Positions 1 through 12,200 of a stretch of 64,000 nucleotides of DNA are shown here, piece after piece. A program made the position numbers and the translations under genes. The stretch comes from Calliopsis andreniformis. Its lineage: Eukaryota; Arthropoda; Insecta; Hymenoptera; Andrenidae. Below the pieces are notes generated by a model. That model was not told where the DNA came from and did not search any database. It saw nothing but the letters and a program-made list of their open reading frames with translations. Numbering within the stretch: position 1 is the first letter of the stretch; each line of letters begins with the position of its first letter. The stretch covers positions 19,261,001 to 19,325,000 of the forward strand of contig NC_135066.1 in assembly GCF_051401765.1 (NCBI RefSeq). The letters are read 5' to 3'.

Positions 1-121
1 AGGTTGTCTTCTAGCTTGTAAAAAGAGAAGATACTTGTCCATAAATTTGCAAAAAATAGAGCCATGAATTCTTCTATTATAGCTTCTGAATTAAATTGAT
101 CCACTCTTTATCTTTTTCTAG

Positions 122-2626
122 GAAATCATAATGAACTTCGTTGGAACTTTTATGTTTGTGGCAGTGGGTGGTACAGCACTCCATTATTGGCACGGTTATC
201 TGCCAGAACATAAATTCGATACTATTGTTCAAGAAAGACAGGTATGTAAAATAATGCAAGTACATATGTATATAATTTTCATTAATCGTAAGACTGATTG
301 AGGGAATAGAGTAGACGTACAAAATTTCCTCTGTCACTATACTTACTACTGTACGAGTCACGAGTACGCGAGCTCGGCGCTACGGACACCTGCGAAAAAT
401 CGAAAGAGAAGGCAGATGTGACTCTTACTCTCTCGCTCTTGAAACGTTGAGATATAACTATTCAAGTTGCCGCAAGTGACGCGAGCCAAGTGTAATTTTT
501 TACATCGCCCAAATATTTTCTTTTTTCGATTTGTTAATACACGGCAGTGACGTATTCAGTTTTCAAGAGATCCGAAACGTCACCAATTTTTTGAGCCCTA
601 TTATAATGAATAAATTATGGTCAACACATATTGCTTTATTTTTATGCGAAATTAAATATACATAAAATCAAGCGTTTGAAAAGACATCTGTTACATATTT
701 ATTGCGATAATAATATAGCTATATAATCCACACTCTAGGTATTAAAAGCTAACAATAACTCAGTAAACTTTCATCCAATTTGCTTCAAATGTTTGGTAGT
801 TGTTGCTAATACTATTTTGTTCAATTACACCGCTGCATAGACGGAATTTCTGATAAAATAACGAATATGTACATACTTTTTAAAATATATAGATTGCATA
901 TAGCACTATTTTATGAATACTGCAGTTGTTTTGTAGCAATTTCCATCCATAAATGCGTATCTAATAAATATATTTGAAGTTTCTTCTGCAATAAGTATTC
1001 TCGGTTGCTACAGTCTGCGTGCAGATTTGTTTTGTTACTAAGGAATACGCATTACCACGAAATATTTCAGAAAATGTTATCATTTAATTTCTAGACTCAT
1101 CTCTCAAAATCGTATACAACTTTCTAAGAATCATACCGAGGAGTCCCCCTCTAATTGTAAGTTGGAAAGAGAAAATATTTGGATAATCGAACAGATCGCA
1201 CGTGGCTCGTGCTGTTTGCCCACGACGCGACGTTTGAGTTTCAGAATTGAGAGAAAGTAAGCTTCAGTTTACACTCGCCTTCTCTATTGACTTTTCAAAG
1301 CTGTCCGCAGCAGGGTTGCCATCCATACCTGAAAAGATTCTGATCTATGAAAGGTTTCATTCGAAAGAAAAAAGTTTAACGCAACACAATCAACTTGTGA
1401 TTTCGCTCAAAACACTCTCTAAATGATAGAAAATTGCTTGAATTCCATAACTATGAATGGTAGATTCTTGCTCTACTTTGTAATGTTCGTATTACTAAAT
1501 ATCAGCAAAATTTCGTTAAATCACAGGTTGATTGCGCTGCGTTGAACATTTTTTTCGAATGAGCCTATTCTTAGCTCAAAATCATCCTGCAAAAAGTCGC
1601 AGGATGTAAACCCATGTTTTTGCCTAATTTTATCGGTAATATCGCCGTTCTGACATATTTGATCATACCCCCTTAAGGCTAACTATTCGCACTCAAGATC
1701 TTTCCTGGAATAAAATCTCGATCTCGACAAAATTTTTAATTTAAGCATGCATTATTATATATGGTATTTAGCTAAAAGGAGAGGAAAATTCAAAGAGTGA
1801 TTCTACATGTCAAAATGAGATGAAAATCAAGAACAGCGAAATTGAGGCTGAAACTTTGCTCGTTAACTATAAATGATTAATCCTTATCATACTAAGGGAT
1901 CATTCAAAACTCAAATAAAACATACTTGGTGTCTAAGAAATTAGAATAAATATGTATACAAAAGAACTTCGAAAATTTGAATATTTTACATATTAAAAAG
2001 TGCACATTTATATCTTGCATGTTTGAAAATTAAAAAAATTTGGAAATCAAAAAATTCAGAAAAGATTTGGAAACTTCAAATTCCTCATGTTGTAGAACTG
2101 GTTATTAGAGTCTCCGAGAGGCTTTACTTTGGTATACCAGTACTCCGAGGATTAAAAGCTAAAAAAGTCGGTAAAATTTACTTGAAACTCGATATATCGC
2201 TTAACATTGATTGTTCACGAAAATCATGATAGGAGTGCAGCCATCAAAAGCAATGATTATTAACTATGTACGAGACAAATATGGTAGAATATCACCGCAG
2301 TGTGTGAAGTGCGGTGTTAGTTACTGTTTTCGTTAAACGTTTATATTTAAAAAATGAATACTTAAATGCCATTTCATTATTCTTGATCTTTGTTTTTCTT
2401 TAAAATATACCGAATGAGCAGACAAATTTGTTTGAAGTGAAGTTCATACGTAATTCACACATGATTCAGTAATTTTTTAACACTTTTCTGTTACATAAAC
2501 TATTTCAATTTTTAGGTGGGTCTGGCTGTTGGGTCATTATGCGTAATTGAAGGAGCAGCATATCTCGTAGACCTGATACTGAGCTTCTTACACTTCGCAA
2601 AAAACCGTGACGATTTCTTAGAATGA
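122..2626 (+). CDS. Ssk: Gene A: snakeskin-like tetraspan protein, 3' part (last two exons)
   Basis: Exons 122-241 and 2516-2626 (stop TGA 2624-2626). The first follows a TTTTTCTAG acceptor, is open from its first codon and ends in phase 0 at a GTATGT donor; the second follows TTTTTAG and continues in phase. Together they encode 76 residues: a helix (FVGTFMFVAVGGTAL), a loop with LHYWHGYLPEH, then a second helix (VGLAVGSLCVIEGAAYLVDL) and a short charged tail. This is the helix 3-loop-helix 4 half of a small four-helix protein; helices 1-2 lie upstream of the window. The order G-T/A-L-H-Y-W and the final helix resemble insect Snakeskin, which works with Mesh and Tsp2A in smooth septate junctions of gut and Malpighian tubule. 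That assignment is from remembered resemblance. It is the most conserved-looking member of the array. Confidence 0.72.
242..2515 (+). other. Intron of gene A
   Basis: A 2.3-kb AT-rich intron with a clear donor (GTATGT) and acceptor. It holds a copy of a dispersed repeat (about 1330-1670, described separately). The short reading frame at 2023-2229 is built from repetitive A/T-rich triplets and shows no domain. I see nothing else coding here. Confidence 0.6.
1330..1675. repeat. Interspersed TIR repeat, copy 1
   Basis: This segment matches, in reverse orientation, the sequence at about 52800-53130; shared strings include cctgcgac, gcagcgcaatca and tgatttaacgaaat. The copy also has an internal inverted repeat (ttcattcgaaagaaaaaag against its complement near 1545-1560). 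It is probably a non-autonomous DNA element. Confidence 0.6.
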
Positions 2627-3593
2627 CGTCATATTTAACGCGTGCTCACGGCTTTCACCTCATCAAATTCAATTGCGAGTAAAATAACCAGTGATTTTGA
2701 ATCCACGTCATTTATAAGAATTTTCAGTGTCAACATTATTAGAAATGACAGAAGAAAACCATTTTTTCGCATTACGCATTTTACATACAGTAAATCAATG
2801 TTCAAATGTTTTTTCGAGTTTTGATAATTCTACTTTTTAACAGTAATATACACTAATAATATTACAGATACACTTTGCACAAAATTTTATATTCAAACAC
2901 ATAGAATACATATAATTTTCTGTATTTGATAAGATGTATTATTATTATTAAATTGATTTTTAGTAAATTGATTGATACTAAATTGGTTTTTATATCGTAA
3001 TTACTGTGTTTCTACTAATTACAATATATGTATAGACGAACTCTTTTGGTTAATATTTAATCTTTAAGGTAGTTGCTTAACCATTATCGTATTAAGAGGG
3101 AATCCTCTTGATTGAAGTGTCACAGCATAAATGTAGAATTTTAGGAATTGGAAATTACAACTAGAAACAACTAAAGTAGAGAATTTGAAACTTTCAATAT
3201 TTATTATATGAGAATACTAAAATTTGAAAATTTGAAATCTTCGAATATTTGAAAATTCAAAATCACAGAATTTAAAGAATTGAAGATTTGTATTTGAAAT
3301 ATTTGAATATTTAAGGATTTGGAAATTTGAGAAATTGTCAATTTAAAATTATGATCCCCCGAGTTGAGAAGATCCCAAGTGACTCCGTCTTAATATACTA
3401 AAGGTTAAATAATAAAAATTACTTATTCAGGCATAAAAGGTGGAAATCCGTTAAAAAAAACTTCAACGATACACTTATACTACCTACAGCCTATAGCTTC
3501 AAAATAAAAATTAATGTTACAATAATTTAAAAAGGTTTAGTCATTTGTTCTTGTCAGTAAACTTCAAATGAATGAACACTGAACTTAATAAAT
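2627..3593. other. Intergenic A-B spacer
   Basis: AT-rich spacer between the stop of gene A and the proposed start of gene B. From about 3175 to 3345 it consists of quasi-periodic variants of aaatttgaaa. No convincing reading frame or promoter motif is visible; the small frame at 2642-2824 overlaps the 3' untranslated side of gene A and has no recognisable domain. Confidence 0.5.
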
Positions 3594-6500
3594 ATGTTCA
3601 AACTTGTACGAAAGCTTTTGGAAGACTTCAGTTTCCTTTTAAAAGTGGAAAAATTGGTAAGATAAATCTTTTCGTTATAAAAATCAAAGGCATTTGAAAG
3701 ACTTTTCGTTTTTCTGTTATTCAGATCATAGCCTCCGTCTGTCTCTGCGAACTCTCGAAATTTAGTGAATACATGATACCTGCATGGCTTTGGGTTATTT
3801 ACTGCATTAATTCGTCAACATACTCGATCATCTATATTGTGTTAGGAATGGCGCATGTGTTTGAGAAATCACGGAAGTTTCCTGTTAGTTGACAAAGAAA
3901 AAACATACAGGGACTCATGAATTTGTTCACGAAGGATTATTAAATTCATGAAAGAGCCAGATAAAAGGTAATCCTAAAAGCTAAGTATAAAACAAATAAA
4001 AGAAAAAATACACCATAACAGTTTTTAGGATTAATAAATATTTCTGCTGCATGTGAACGCATTTATGAGTCATTGTATATTTTTAAAAATATTCAATCTT
4101 GATCTACTGATATTTAGAAACTATTGATCATAGTTAGGTTATATTTCACGTCGTTCTATACATAAAGTATTATCATTTCTCATTTTACATTTTCTGTTGA
4201 ATAAACATGTGTAATAAGTGCATTTGCTTCAAAAGGATTGGAATATTATCTGAAGGATAGAAAACTGCCATTAAAAGTATTATAATAGTTTAGTATATGA
4301 TATTAGGAGTTTGACTCTTATTCAATAAAGATGACTACATTTATACAGTTCCATTGATTTTGTCAGAACTAGATCTAGAAAATGCAGGGAATTTCGAATA
4401 AGCTTATGCAGACTTTCTAGGCACATAGTTCTGGAACTCTCGCTCAGGCGCCGCTAGTGTCTAAATTCACGGCTGCTTCGGCCGTTTATTTGACGTGTAA
4501 ACTGACATCCAACATTCTATTTCAACTTAGTTTTTACTTTGATTTTGTACCTCAGCTGTTGTAAAATCAGCACATTTGTAATATTTTTAACTAACTTTTT
4601 ATGAATAAATATAATTTTCCTTACTTATTTAGTACAAATGTATATAAAAATTTTCTCTTTAATAAATTTAAGTTACAGAATATGTAACGCAGGCATGCGA
4701 TGGAAAATAGTTTACTGATACAATTATTAAATACTCTTTAAAAGTAATACAATTCCCTTCTTATGGTTTATTGTTTTCCATAGGAATGCAGTAAATACAA
4801 ACATTAATTTCTTAATTTTACGGTAATAAAAGAGTACATACGTAGTTGCATTACTTGAAATTTTTGTTACTATAAAATTAAAAAACTAATGTTTACACTT
4901 TCTACATTTCTATTCAAAATAATAAACTGTAAGAATAAAATTGTATCGCTTTAATAATGTATTTCTTACTATGAGTGTCAGTATATTTAAAAATTTCAAA
5001 TAATTCCATTACTCTTTTATTACCGTAAAATGAAGAAGCTAATGTTTATACTTCCTATATTTCTATCTGCAACAATAAACCATAGAAATGGAATTATAAC
5101 ACTTTTAAAGCGTATTTTTGATTCTGTATTAGTAAACTATTTACCATTGTACGTCTGCGTTACATATTCTGTGACTTAAATTTATTACAGAGAACATATT
5201 TATATTTATTCATAAAAAATTAGTTAAAAACATTATAAATCTGTTAATTGTACAGCAGCTGAGTTACAGAATTAAGGTACAATCTAACAATAAGTTGAAA
5301 TAGAATGTCGCTACGTCAATTTATACGTCAAATAAGCGGACCCGCCAGCTGTGGAATTAGGCACTGGCGGCGCCTAAGCGAGGTTTTCAGAACTATGTTT
5401 CTGGCATGTCGGCATATGCTTATTCGAAATTCCTTGCATCTCCTAGATCTAGTTCTGACAGAATCAATGAAACTTTGTGAACATATGGCCAAAGTTTAGC
5501 ATACAGTCGAATCTCGAGACTCATTGTGTCCGTATTTCGAATATAGAAATCCCACCACTTTTCGAAACAGTACTATACATATACAAGTATAATTCTTTTC
5601 TTTTTTTCTTGTAATTAGAATATACGGATGGAAATATAAAATCCTATGGCTGTTTTTCGAAAGAAGATAGTTGGTTTAAATTACCCAGACTATAGACTCT
5701 TAAGTGATAGCTGCCACATTAGTTGAACATCAGCAGCTCAACTGTAAGGGGTGGTTCCAATCTAGTGCTTACAAAAATTCTATTCCTGCTTAGATTATTC
5801 ACTTCCCTGATTTTTTAAAAATATGCGGTTAATAGGAAATTTTAAAATTTTGTAAATTAGCAAAGTTATAGACTTTTAGGTGACATAAGTTTGATATCAG
5901 TAGCGCAGTTTCAGACGGTTTTCTCTAAACATCATTTTTCGAACTCTTGGGACAAATATCTCAAAAACTTAAAAAATGGATCTTTCTTCAAATTAAGGAA
6001 TATACTTTTTCGCAGGAAATGAACCTGTGGTATTTTGAGCTTTTCCAAATTTACTAATTTCTAAGGGACGTAGAATTGTGAAAAAATTGATAAGAAATGA
6101 TACTTGATTTTAATTAAGGTGTCGAAAAATGATAAAACAATATTATTTTTTCACTTTTCTGAGGTTGTTGCCTCGGAAATTTTGGAATACTATTTTACTA
6201 TCTCAGAAGTTTACTGCCTTCGATTTTTTTGGTTTTAATTTACAGTTAATATGCTAGACGTCTCACCATTTAAAGAGAATTTTTCGAAGACTACTATGGA
6301 ATGTCGCAAAGATACTTTTAATACTTGCGTAAAATAAAACAGTATAAGGTGGGTGAATTCTAATTTCGCACGTGCTACCATTTAAAACGTGGTATAAGAT
6401 TTTTAAAAACATACGTAGTTTAATTATTGAATGTTTTATAAAACTTAGAGTCTTACTTAATACCTACAATAAATTATTACCCATAAAAGGAATTTTTAAT

Positions 6501-8538
6501 TATAGTTTACAACAAAATAGTAAAAAGTTGCAATTAGGGAAATTACCATATCTGCGGTACGCAATTTCGTCATATCGCAACGAAAAGATTGCTAACTTAG
6601 TCTAAGAGAATTCTTTTTCAGAGTTTATTTACAAAGAAACATCGCGAAGTGTAAATCTCTGAGTTTTATGAAATTTGGCAGAATTGTAGAGTAGCCATAA
6701 ATATTCGACAGGTATTTTTTTGTGTCGGCTGTAATTCATGTTAAACGTTTAGTGGTGAAATTTTAACTGTTTGAATATGGTAAATAATATTTATTAATGA
6801 GAAATGAGTTATGATCTTCACTAACTACATTTTCATCTATGCTATGCCAGACTCGCCGACACTGTACTTCTCGTATTGTTTGCAATGAATGCAAGACATT
6901 GCGCGTATTCACTAACAGTGTTATTATTTATACATTTAATGAACAAGAAACAATATATATCATAATATACTGATGAAAGCATTATAAAAACATATATTTT
7001 TCATAAAGCCACTCGTTTCAGGACTTAATTTCGCATAAAATATATCTAAATAGAATTGCTACTATTTTGTTTATAATTTAAAAATTAAAAATTCTATTTT
7101 ATCAGTATCTTGTGTTTTGGTTCATAGTATTAACATACAAATTTGTGAAAAGATCGATTAGCATTTAGTCAGCGAAAACAATAAAAATATACTACGTATT
7201 TTTTAATGTATTTTTTAACCAAATTGATGTTTTCAAAAATCGTTTATATAGGTGAATTCGTTGCTCAAAAATATGCAGTCGCCTTATTTACGCCATTTCG
7301 GTATACGTAATATTTTCCATGATATTAAGCCAAATATGTTTTCCATCCCCAACTTTGGGAGTGGTTTTTACACCTTTAATATGAAGTACAGCCGATACAA
7401 ATACATACGTCTGAAATATTTTCGGCTACTTCACAATTCTGCCAAGTTTCATAAAAATCGGAAATTTACACTTCGCAATGTTCCCTTGTTAGTCAAACTA
7501 ATCAGATTGTCTACCCTAGTACCAAACTGGCATACAAAACAAGACAACTCTTACTAATTACAGAGCTTTGTACAAGTCATCTTATGACACATCATTAAAA
7601 TATTGTAATTTTTGGTTGAAAGGTTGTAAAACAAGGTTCATTCTCTCTATGAATCTTGTTAGATGATGGTTACCACAAATCGGGAGCGATTGAGTAGATT
7701 CGGCTATATTTCGAGCACTGACGAAATTGAAGTCACTCACCTTAAAATTTTGTATACTCTCGAAAGATAAACAATGAAATGCCAAAAATCACAAATTGTT
7801 ATCTTGTTTAATTTGTTATAGAAAAAAATCCCAAAAATGACCTTTTTCTAGTTTCTCAGAACAGAACCTCCCCTAACATGTAAAATTTAAGTAAGCCACG
7901 TGTCATTCTTATTCACTATTAAAATGTTATACTTAACACCAATTTGACGACTAAATGTTTTTTAATATACCTACTAATATCAACTCTAAAGTTTGCCGTG
8001 AATATACACATTTGTTTAGGTAGATATTGTTCTGCGAATGCATTTAACTTTTTTAAATTTAATGTACAGGAATACACGTATTTTTCGCTCGGATCGATTT
8101 TCCATTTAATAGGTGGAGTGGCAGGCATTGTCAGAGGAAAAAATGCACCTTCAAATCCGAATCGAAGTGAGGTCAAAATCGGACTTTTGCTAATAGGTGC
8201 TGAACCTGATAAATTATTTCTTTCCAATCATTTAATCTCCTATACAGAATAAATTCACTAGAAGGTAATTATTGAAGTAATATTCCAATGGTTTCCAGCT
8301 AATTTTATTGTACTGTTTTGTGAGACCGCTTACTTGACCTACTTGGAAATTGAAAAAATACGGCAAGTGGATAGAAGCTCTGTTATTGCGACAAATGTAG
8401 AACATACTAATCAATAAATATCTATTTAGTATAAATAGTGTGTTTTCAATATTTCTTGTTAAAGGGTTAGAGTAATCACATAACTTTTCAAATTTGACAG
8501 GTTGGTATCTGTTGTCACAATTTTCGTTACAGGAATAG
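3594..8538 (+). CDS. Gene B: small four-helix (Ssk/MARVEL-like) membrane protein
   Basis: Four exons: 3594-3656, 3725-3883, 8070-8196 and 8501-8538 (stop TAG 8536-8538), phases 0, 0 and 1; 387 coding bases, 128 residues. Exon 1 starts MFKLVRKLLEDF, a short cytosolic N-terminus. Exon 2 carries helices 1-2 (IIASVCLC and STYSIIYIVLGMA). Exon 3 has helix 3 (SLGSIFHLIGGVAGIV) and the start of helix 4, which is completed by exon 4 (VKIGLLLIGWYLLSQ). The exon 3-exon 4 join is supported because only the phase-1 splice gives an in-frame end. The exon 2 donor (CCT|GTTAGT) is the weakest site. Helix placement and size match gene A's second half and genes C-E, so I infer a divergent paralogue, function unknown. 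Intron 2 (3884-8069) contains two foldback elements. Confidence 0.6.
4345..5490. repeat. Foldback element with arms of about 500 bp
   Basis: The left arm (from tgattttgtcagaactagat near 4352) is the imperfect reverse complement of the right arm ending near 5475 (atctagttctgacagaatca). The arms share a GC-rich patch (ggcgccgctagtg against the complement of actggcggcgcc) and continue inward to about 4850 and 5010. The small reading frame at 5305-5499 lies in the right arm and is not a gene. It lies in intron 2 of gene B. Confidence 0.75.
5743..7880. repeat. 2.1-kb inverted-repeat element in gene B intron 2
   Basis: The outer ends are complementary (gtaaggggtggttc against gaacctcccctaac). Inner arms at about 6637-6745 and 7383-7490 are also imperfect reverse complements, sharing gaagtgtaaat and tggcagaattgt. 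Reading frames inside (6372-6605, 7252-7557, 7582-7785 minus) follow the arms and show no domain, so it is probably a non-autonomous or decayed DNA element. Confidence 0.6.
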
Positions 8539-9267
8539 TATTATCTACAGACACGCAGCTGTCTGATGATGGTAAGATGGAGTCACTCTATAATTCCAAA
8601 TTGGAAATGCGATTTACATATTAATTTCTATAATTTTCATTTTACTTTTATAAAAATGTTGCTGGTGGATTGGTGAAGTCCTACCGATAAAAATAAGTCG
8701 AAACACTACATAGATCGGACAAGTTTTTATTATTAATCACAGTTCATAATTTTCTTTTTTGCAGCTTTCACACACTAACGTTCTCTTTCGACGAAAATCA
8801 CTAAATGTAGGCGCAATATCTCGAAAAGTAATTAAAAAAAGTATATAAATTAGATGTCGCTGGATTCGTCTTGAAACACACTATCAACTGATCTGTAAAA
8901 AAATATATAGTTCCATTTAAAAAATCAAACTTGACCATCATATCTCATGTAATAATAATGTTACAAACAATTCGCCTTCGCTAATAAATTGGCCCCTTCG
9001 GACCATGCAATCCTGTTTAAACAATTTTTTTTTATCTCTAATACTTTAGGAAATAACGTAATGTACAGTGTTCGCTGGAACACCCTCTATGTATACAATG
9101 ATATTAGTAACGCTGCAATATCATTTAATCGATACAGTATATAATTGTCTCTCTATTCGATGGTATTCAATAGTGTACAGAAATGTATGAAAATAGATTA
9201 TGTAATTGAAAATTTCTTCCTACTGCAGTATACTAGAGTACCTGTAGATATACATATTTTTAGTGAA
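8539..9267. other. Intergenic B-C spacer
   Basis: Only about 730 bp separate the stop of gene B from the start of gene C, so C's promoter must lie here or inside gene B unless it has an unseen 5' exon. The stretch holds an AATAAA at 8983-8988 that could end gene B, and a gtgttcgctgg-aacaccctc motif near 9070 resembling a TIR-element end. No other gene is visible. Confidence 0.45.
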
Positions 9268-12200
9268 ATGGGCAATGCGCCGATACCCTTTCAAGGTTTA
9301 AGACTAAATCATTGGACTCCTGAAAAGAAATTACTGATATGGAGGACAGTATCTATGGTTCGTTGTTTAGACTAATAAAATAACTTCTTAAAATAAAAAT
9401 GTTTTATATTTATAGGAATACCTCATGGTAAACATTCCACGCTTTTCTTCTCTAACCTAAGTATTTCACCATTCTAGTTTAATGAAAAAATAGATCAATG
9501 ATTGATCAATTTTATTAATGTAATTCTAACCTATATTAGAATTATAAGAAAATTTCAATAATCTGAGACAATATTTTCCCATTTCTAAATTCTCCTCATA
9601 AAGACTTCTGTTAAGGGGGAAAACTCAAGTAAAACGTTAAAGTAAAAGCAAATTGCGGCAATTTTTTTGTTACATAAAATCTTGTTGAAGCTTTTCGTCA
9701 TTTTCCATGTATATTCTCTAATATTTCTAGCTATATACACTTTTTTTTGTAGAATTCATTAATTTTTTGTGAAATAAATGAATGTTATTCTAGATGGACC
9801 TTCCCGCCGGCGGTGTTGATCGGCGTGTAGTTTAGCATCTTTTTAGTGTTATCTAGGAGAAACAGTCAAACGAAGTTTCTTCATCATAGAAATACAAAAT
9901 TTTGTTTAATAAAATACAAAACTATGCTGTTCTGAAGGCTACGGAATAATCTTTCCATAAAATTTTTATTTTAATTATGCAATAAACATAGTTTAAATAA
10001 TTAATATTACAAATCAAGTAGGTTCATATGATGAGGAAGTTACAATTATGTATATGTATGCTTCGGATGAGCTTAATTGATTAATTATTTTTTGAGTTAT
10101 GCTATTTTAAAAATGCAATTTTGAAAAAAACAGGTTTCAAGGTTTCATTTTAGAAAAGTCAATAGTGCAAGCGAGAGTTTTCTTTCAGAAACGACTTAAA
10201 ATTTCTTGAGATATAAAAGTATTATTTTGTGCCTTAAAAAAAGAAATTGATTTTTTTGACCCGTTACTTGAGTCTCCTCCTTAGGCTTAATATTCATAAC
10301 AATATAAATTTCCTATTCTCTGATACTTATTTTATGTTAAATATGGTTTTCATATTTTATATTGCCAAATATTTTACATTACATATATCTTTTATGATTT
10401 TTAATTAAATGAGCAATCAATGACAACTTTGAGTTTAAGAATGTAATTCCACATTCAGAGTATAGTTTTATTTACACATTATAATAAGTAACAAATTGTA
10501 TATTCATAAGAAGTCAAAAAGGATTCCAAAACTTGACAATTGATATAATAGTTTCATTTTCTTCACATTTTAACAGTCTTCTTGTATAGTGGGCACTGCA
10601 ATATACATGAATCATCTAGAACCGTATCTCGAAGTTCCAATTTTTCGTATTTTAGTGCCCACATTTATTATCGGTTACATCATTATAAATTCTTCCGAGA
10701 TGTTTATGATCTTCGTAGATGAAAACTATATCTTTCTCGTGAGTTAACGTAGATGAATATACGAAGTTAATACTTACTAATATATTAATATATATTGTAA
10801 AATTGTATTACTGTGCTTCATTTTGTAAAGGAAGTATGCTTTGCTGTAACTGGTGCAATCGGAAGTCTAATTTGTGGCTGTTATCAATTGTTCAAGTGGA
10901 TTAAGTGGATAGTAGATACTGCTTGTGATTCTGATGACTACAAGTGCGTCAAAAATTAATTTGAAAATAATATTTGCATAAGCAGAACGAAAAACTTCAT
11001 TATACTACAATAATATCCAAGCTTACATTAACTCACATACAGGGTGTCCCAAACTAAGTGCGGGAGCCGGAAATGGGAGATTCCTGGGATGATTCTAAAC
11101 AACATTTTCCTTTGCAAAAATGTCCTCCGAAGCTTTGTTAACAAGTTATTAACGAAAAACCCCGACCAATCAGAGAGCACGAATAGCGAGCACTCGGCCG
11201 ACAGGTGACCTGTCGCTGGTCGGCCGAGTGCTCGCTATTCGTGCTCTCTGATTGGTCGGGGTTTTTCGTTAATAACTTGTTAACAAAGCTTCGGAGGACA
11301 TTTTTGCAAAGGAAAATGTTGTTTAGAATCATCCCAGGAATCTCCCATTTCCGGCTCCCGCACTTAGTTTGGGACACCCTGTATAGGTTCTTTGTATCTG
11401 CAATGTTATTGGTATTTCTGTAAGTAATGAAATTTATAATCGCAATGTTAACTTTCCATTACTGTGTTTCTTGCCAGATTTTGGTAGCACCCTTTACTGT
11501 CTAATAAATATTTTTTTCTCAAATTTACAGATTTTTCTTTAAATACATTTACTATAGTAACAATGGCCAAATCGTGACTCGCGAGTCTCATGTAGCTCTC
11601 CTAAATATTTACTTTTAGATTTTGAAAATCCTCCTAGGAAAATTGTTAGAAAATTGTTGAAAAGCTTCTTACTTAATTCAGAGGTGAGAAAGAAGAGACT
11701 TCTCCCTTTAAAATGAGCCCGAGTGAATTGCTGTATGATTTTTTTTGTAAAGTAACAGTAGCTCCATAATCAACAATTTGTCAGTCCAAAAGTAATGACC
11801 CCTTAACTTTGCAAAATGTTTAACAATTAACACTCATATGTATAAAATACCGTTCCACGAAAGGATGTAGCTTTCAAGTATTTCTGATAATCGAAATATT
11901 GCTTCTGTCATGGCAGGGTTTGGCCATCAGTGCACTACAGGATTAAGACAATTATTACATGTATTCTTCCATATTCGCATACTAAATACATTGGGAGGAA
12001 AAGGAGTTATACTCATATGTATATATATGTAGTACCTATGCATTATGTTGTCTCGAAATGTTATCTAGTCTCTGTATTGATTACGTCGTGTCGTGTCGTC
12101 GTCGCGTTTCGTCCCGATTTTTGATCAAATTTTGAGACATAATTGTATGCTAAACTTTGCTTGTATAGTCACTTTTATTAAATAAAAGTCTATTTGGTAA

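Noticed and set aside
7919..8252. Overlapping open frames on both strands (about 102 residues each)
   Set aside because: The plus frame contains the real exon 8070-8196 of gene B, whose splice sites and helices fit the array; the minus frame is its shadow.
8501..8570. A hydrophobic frame (VSVVTIFVTGIVLST) ending at a GTAAGA donor as an exon of gene C
   Set aside because: The alternative frame of the same bases completes helix 4 of gene B with a correct phase-1 join and an immediate stop, which explains the segment better.
9145..9375. A 76-residue plus-strand frame as an independent gene
   Set aside because: Its 3' half is exon 1 of gene C (ATG at 9268); the upstream half has no support beyond being open.
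11138..11423. Two overlapping frames in opposite orientation
   Set aside because: They are the two strands of a near-perfect palindrome; such sequences give mirrored open frames without coding.
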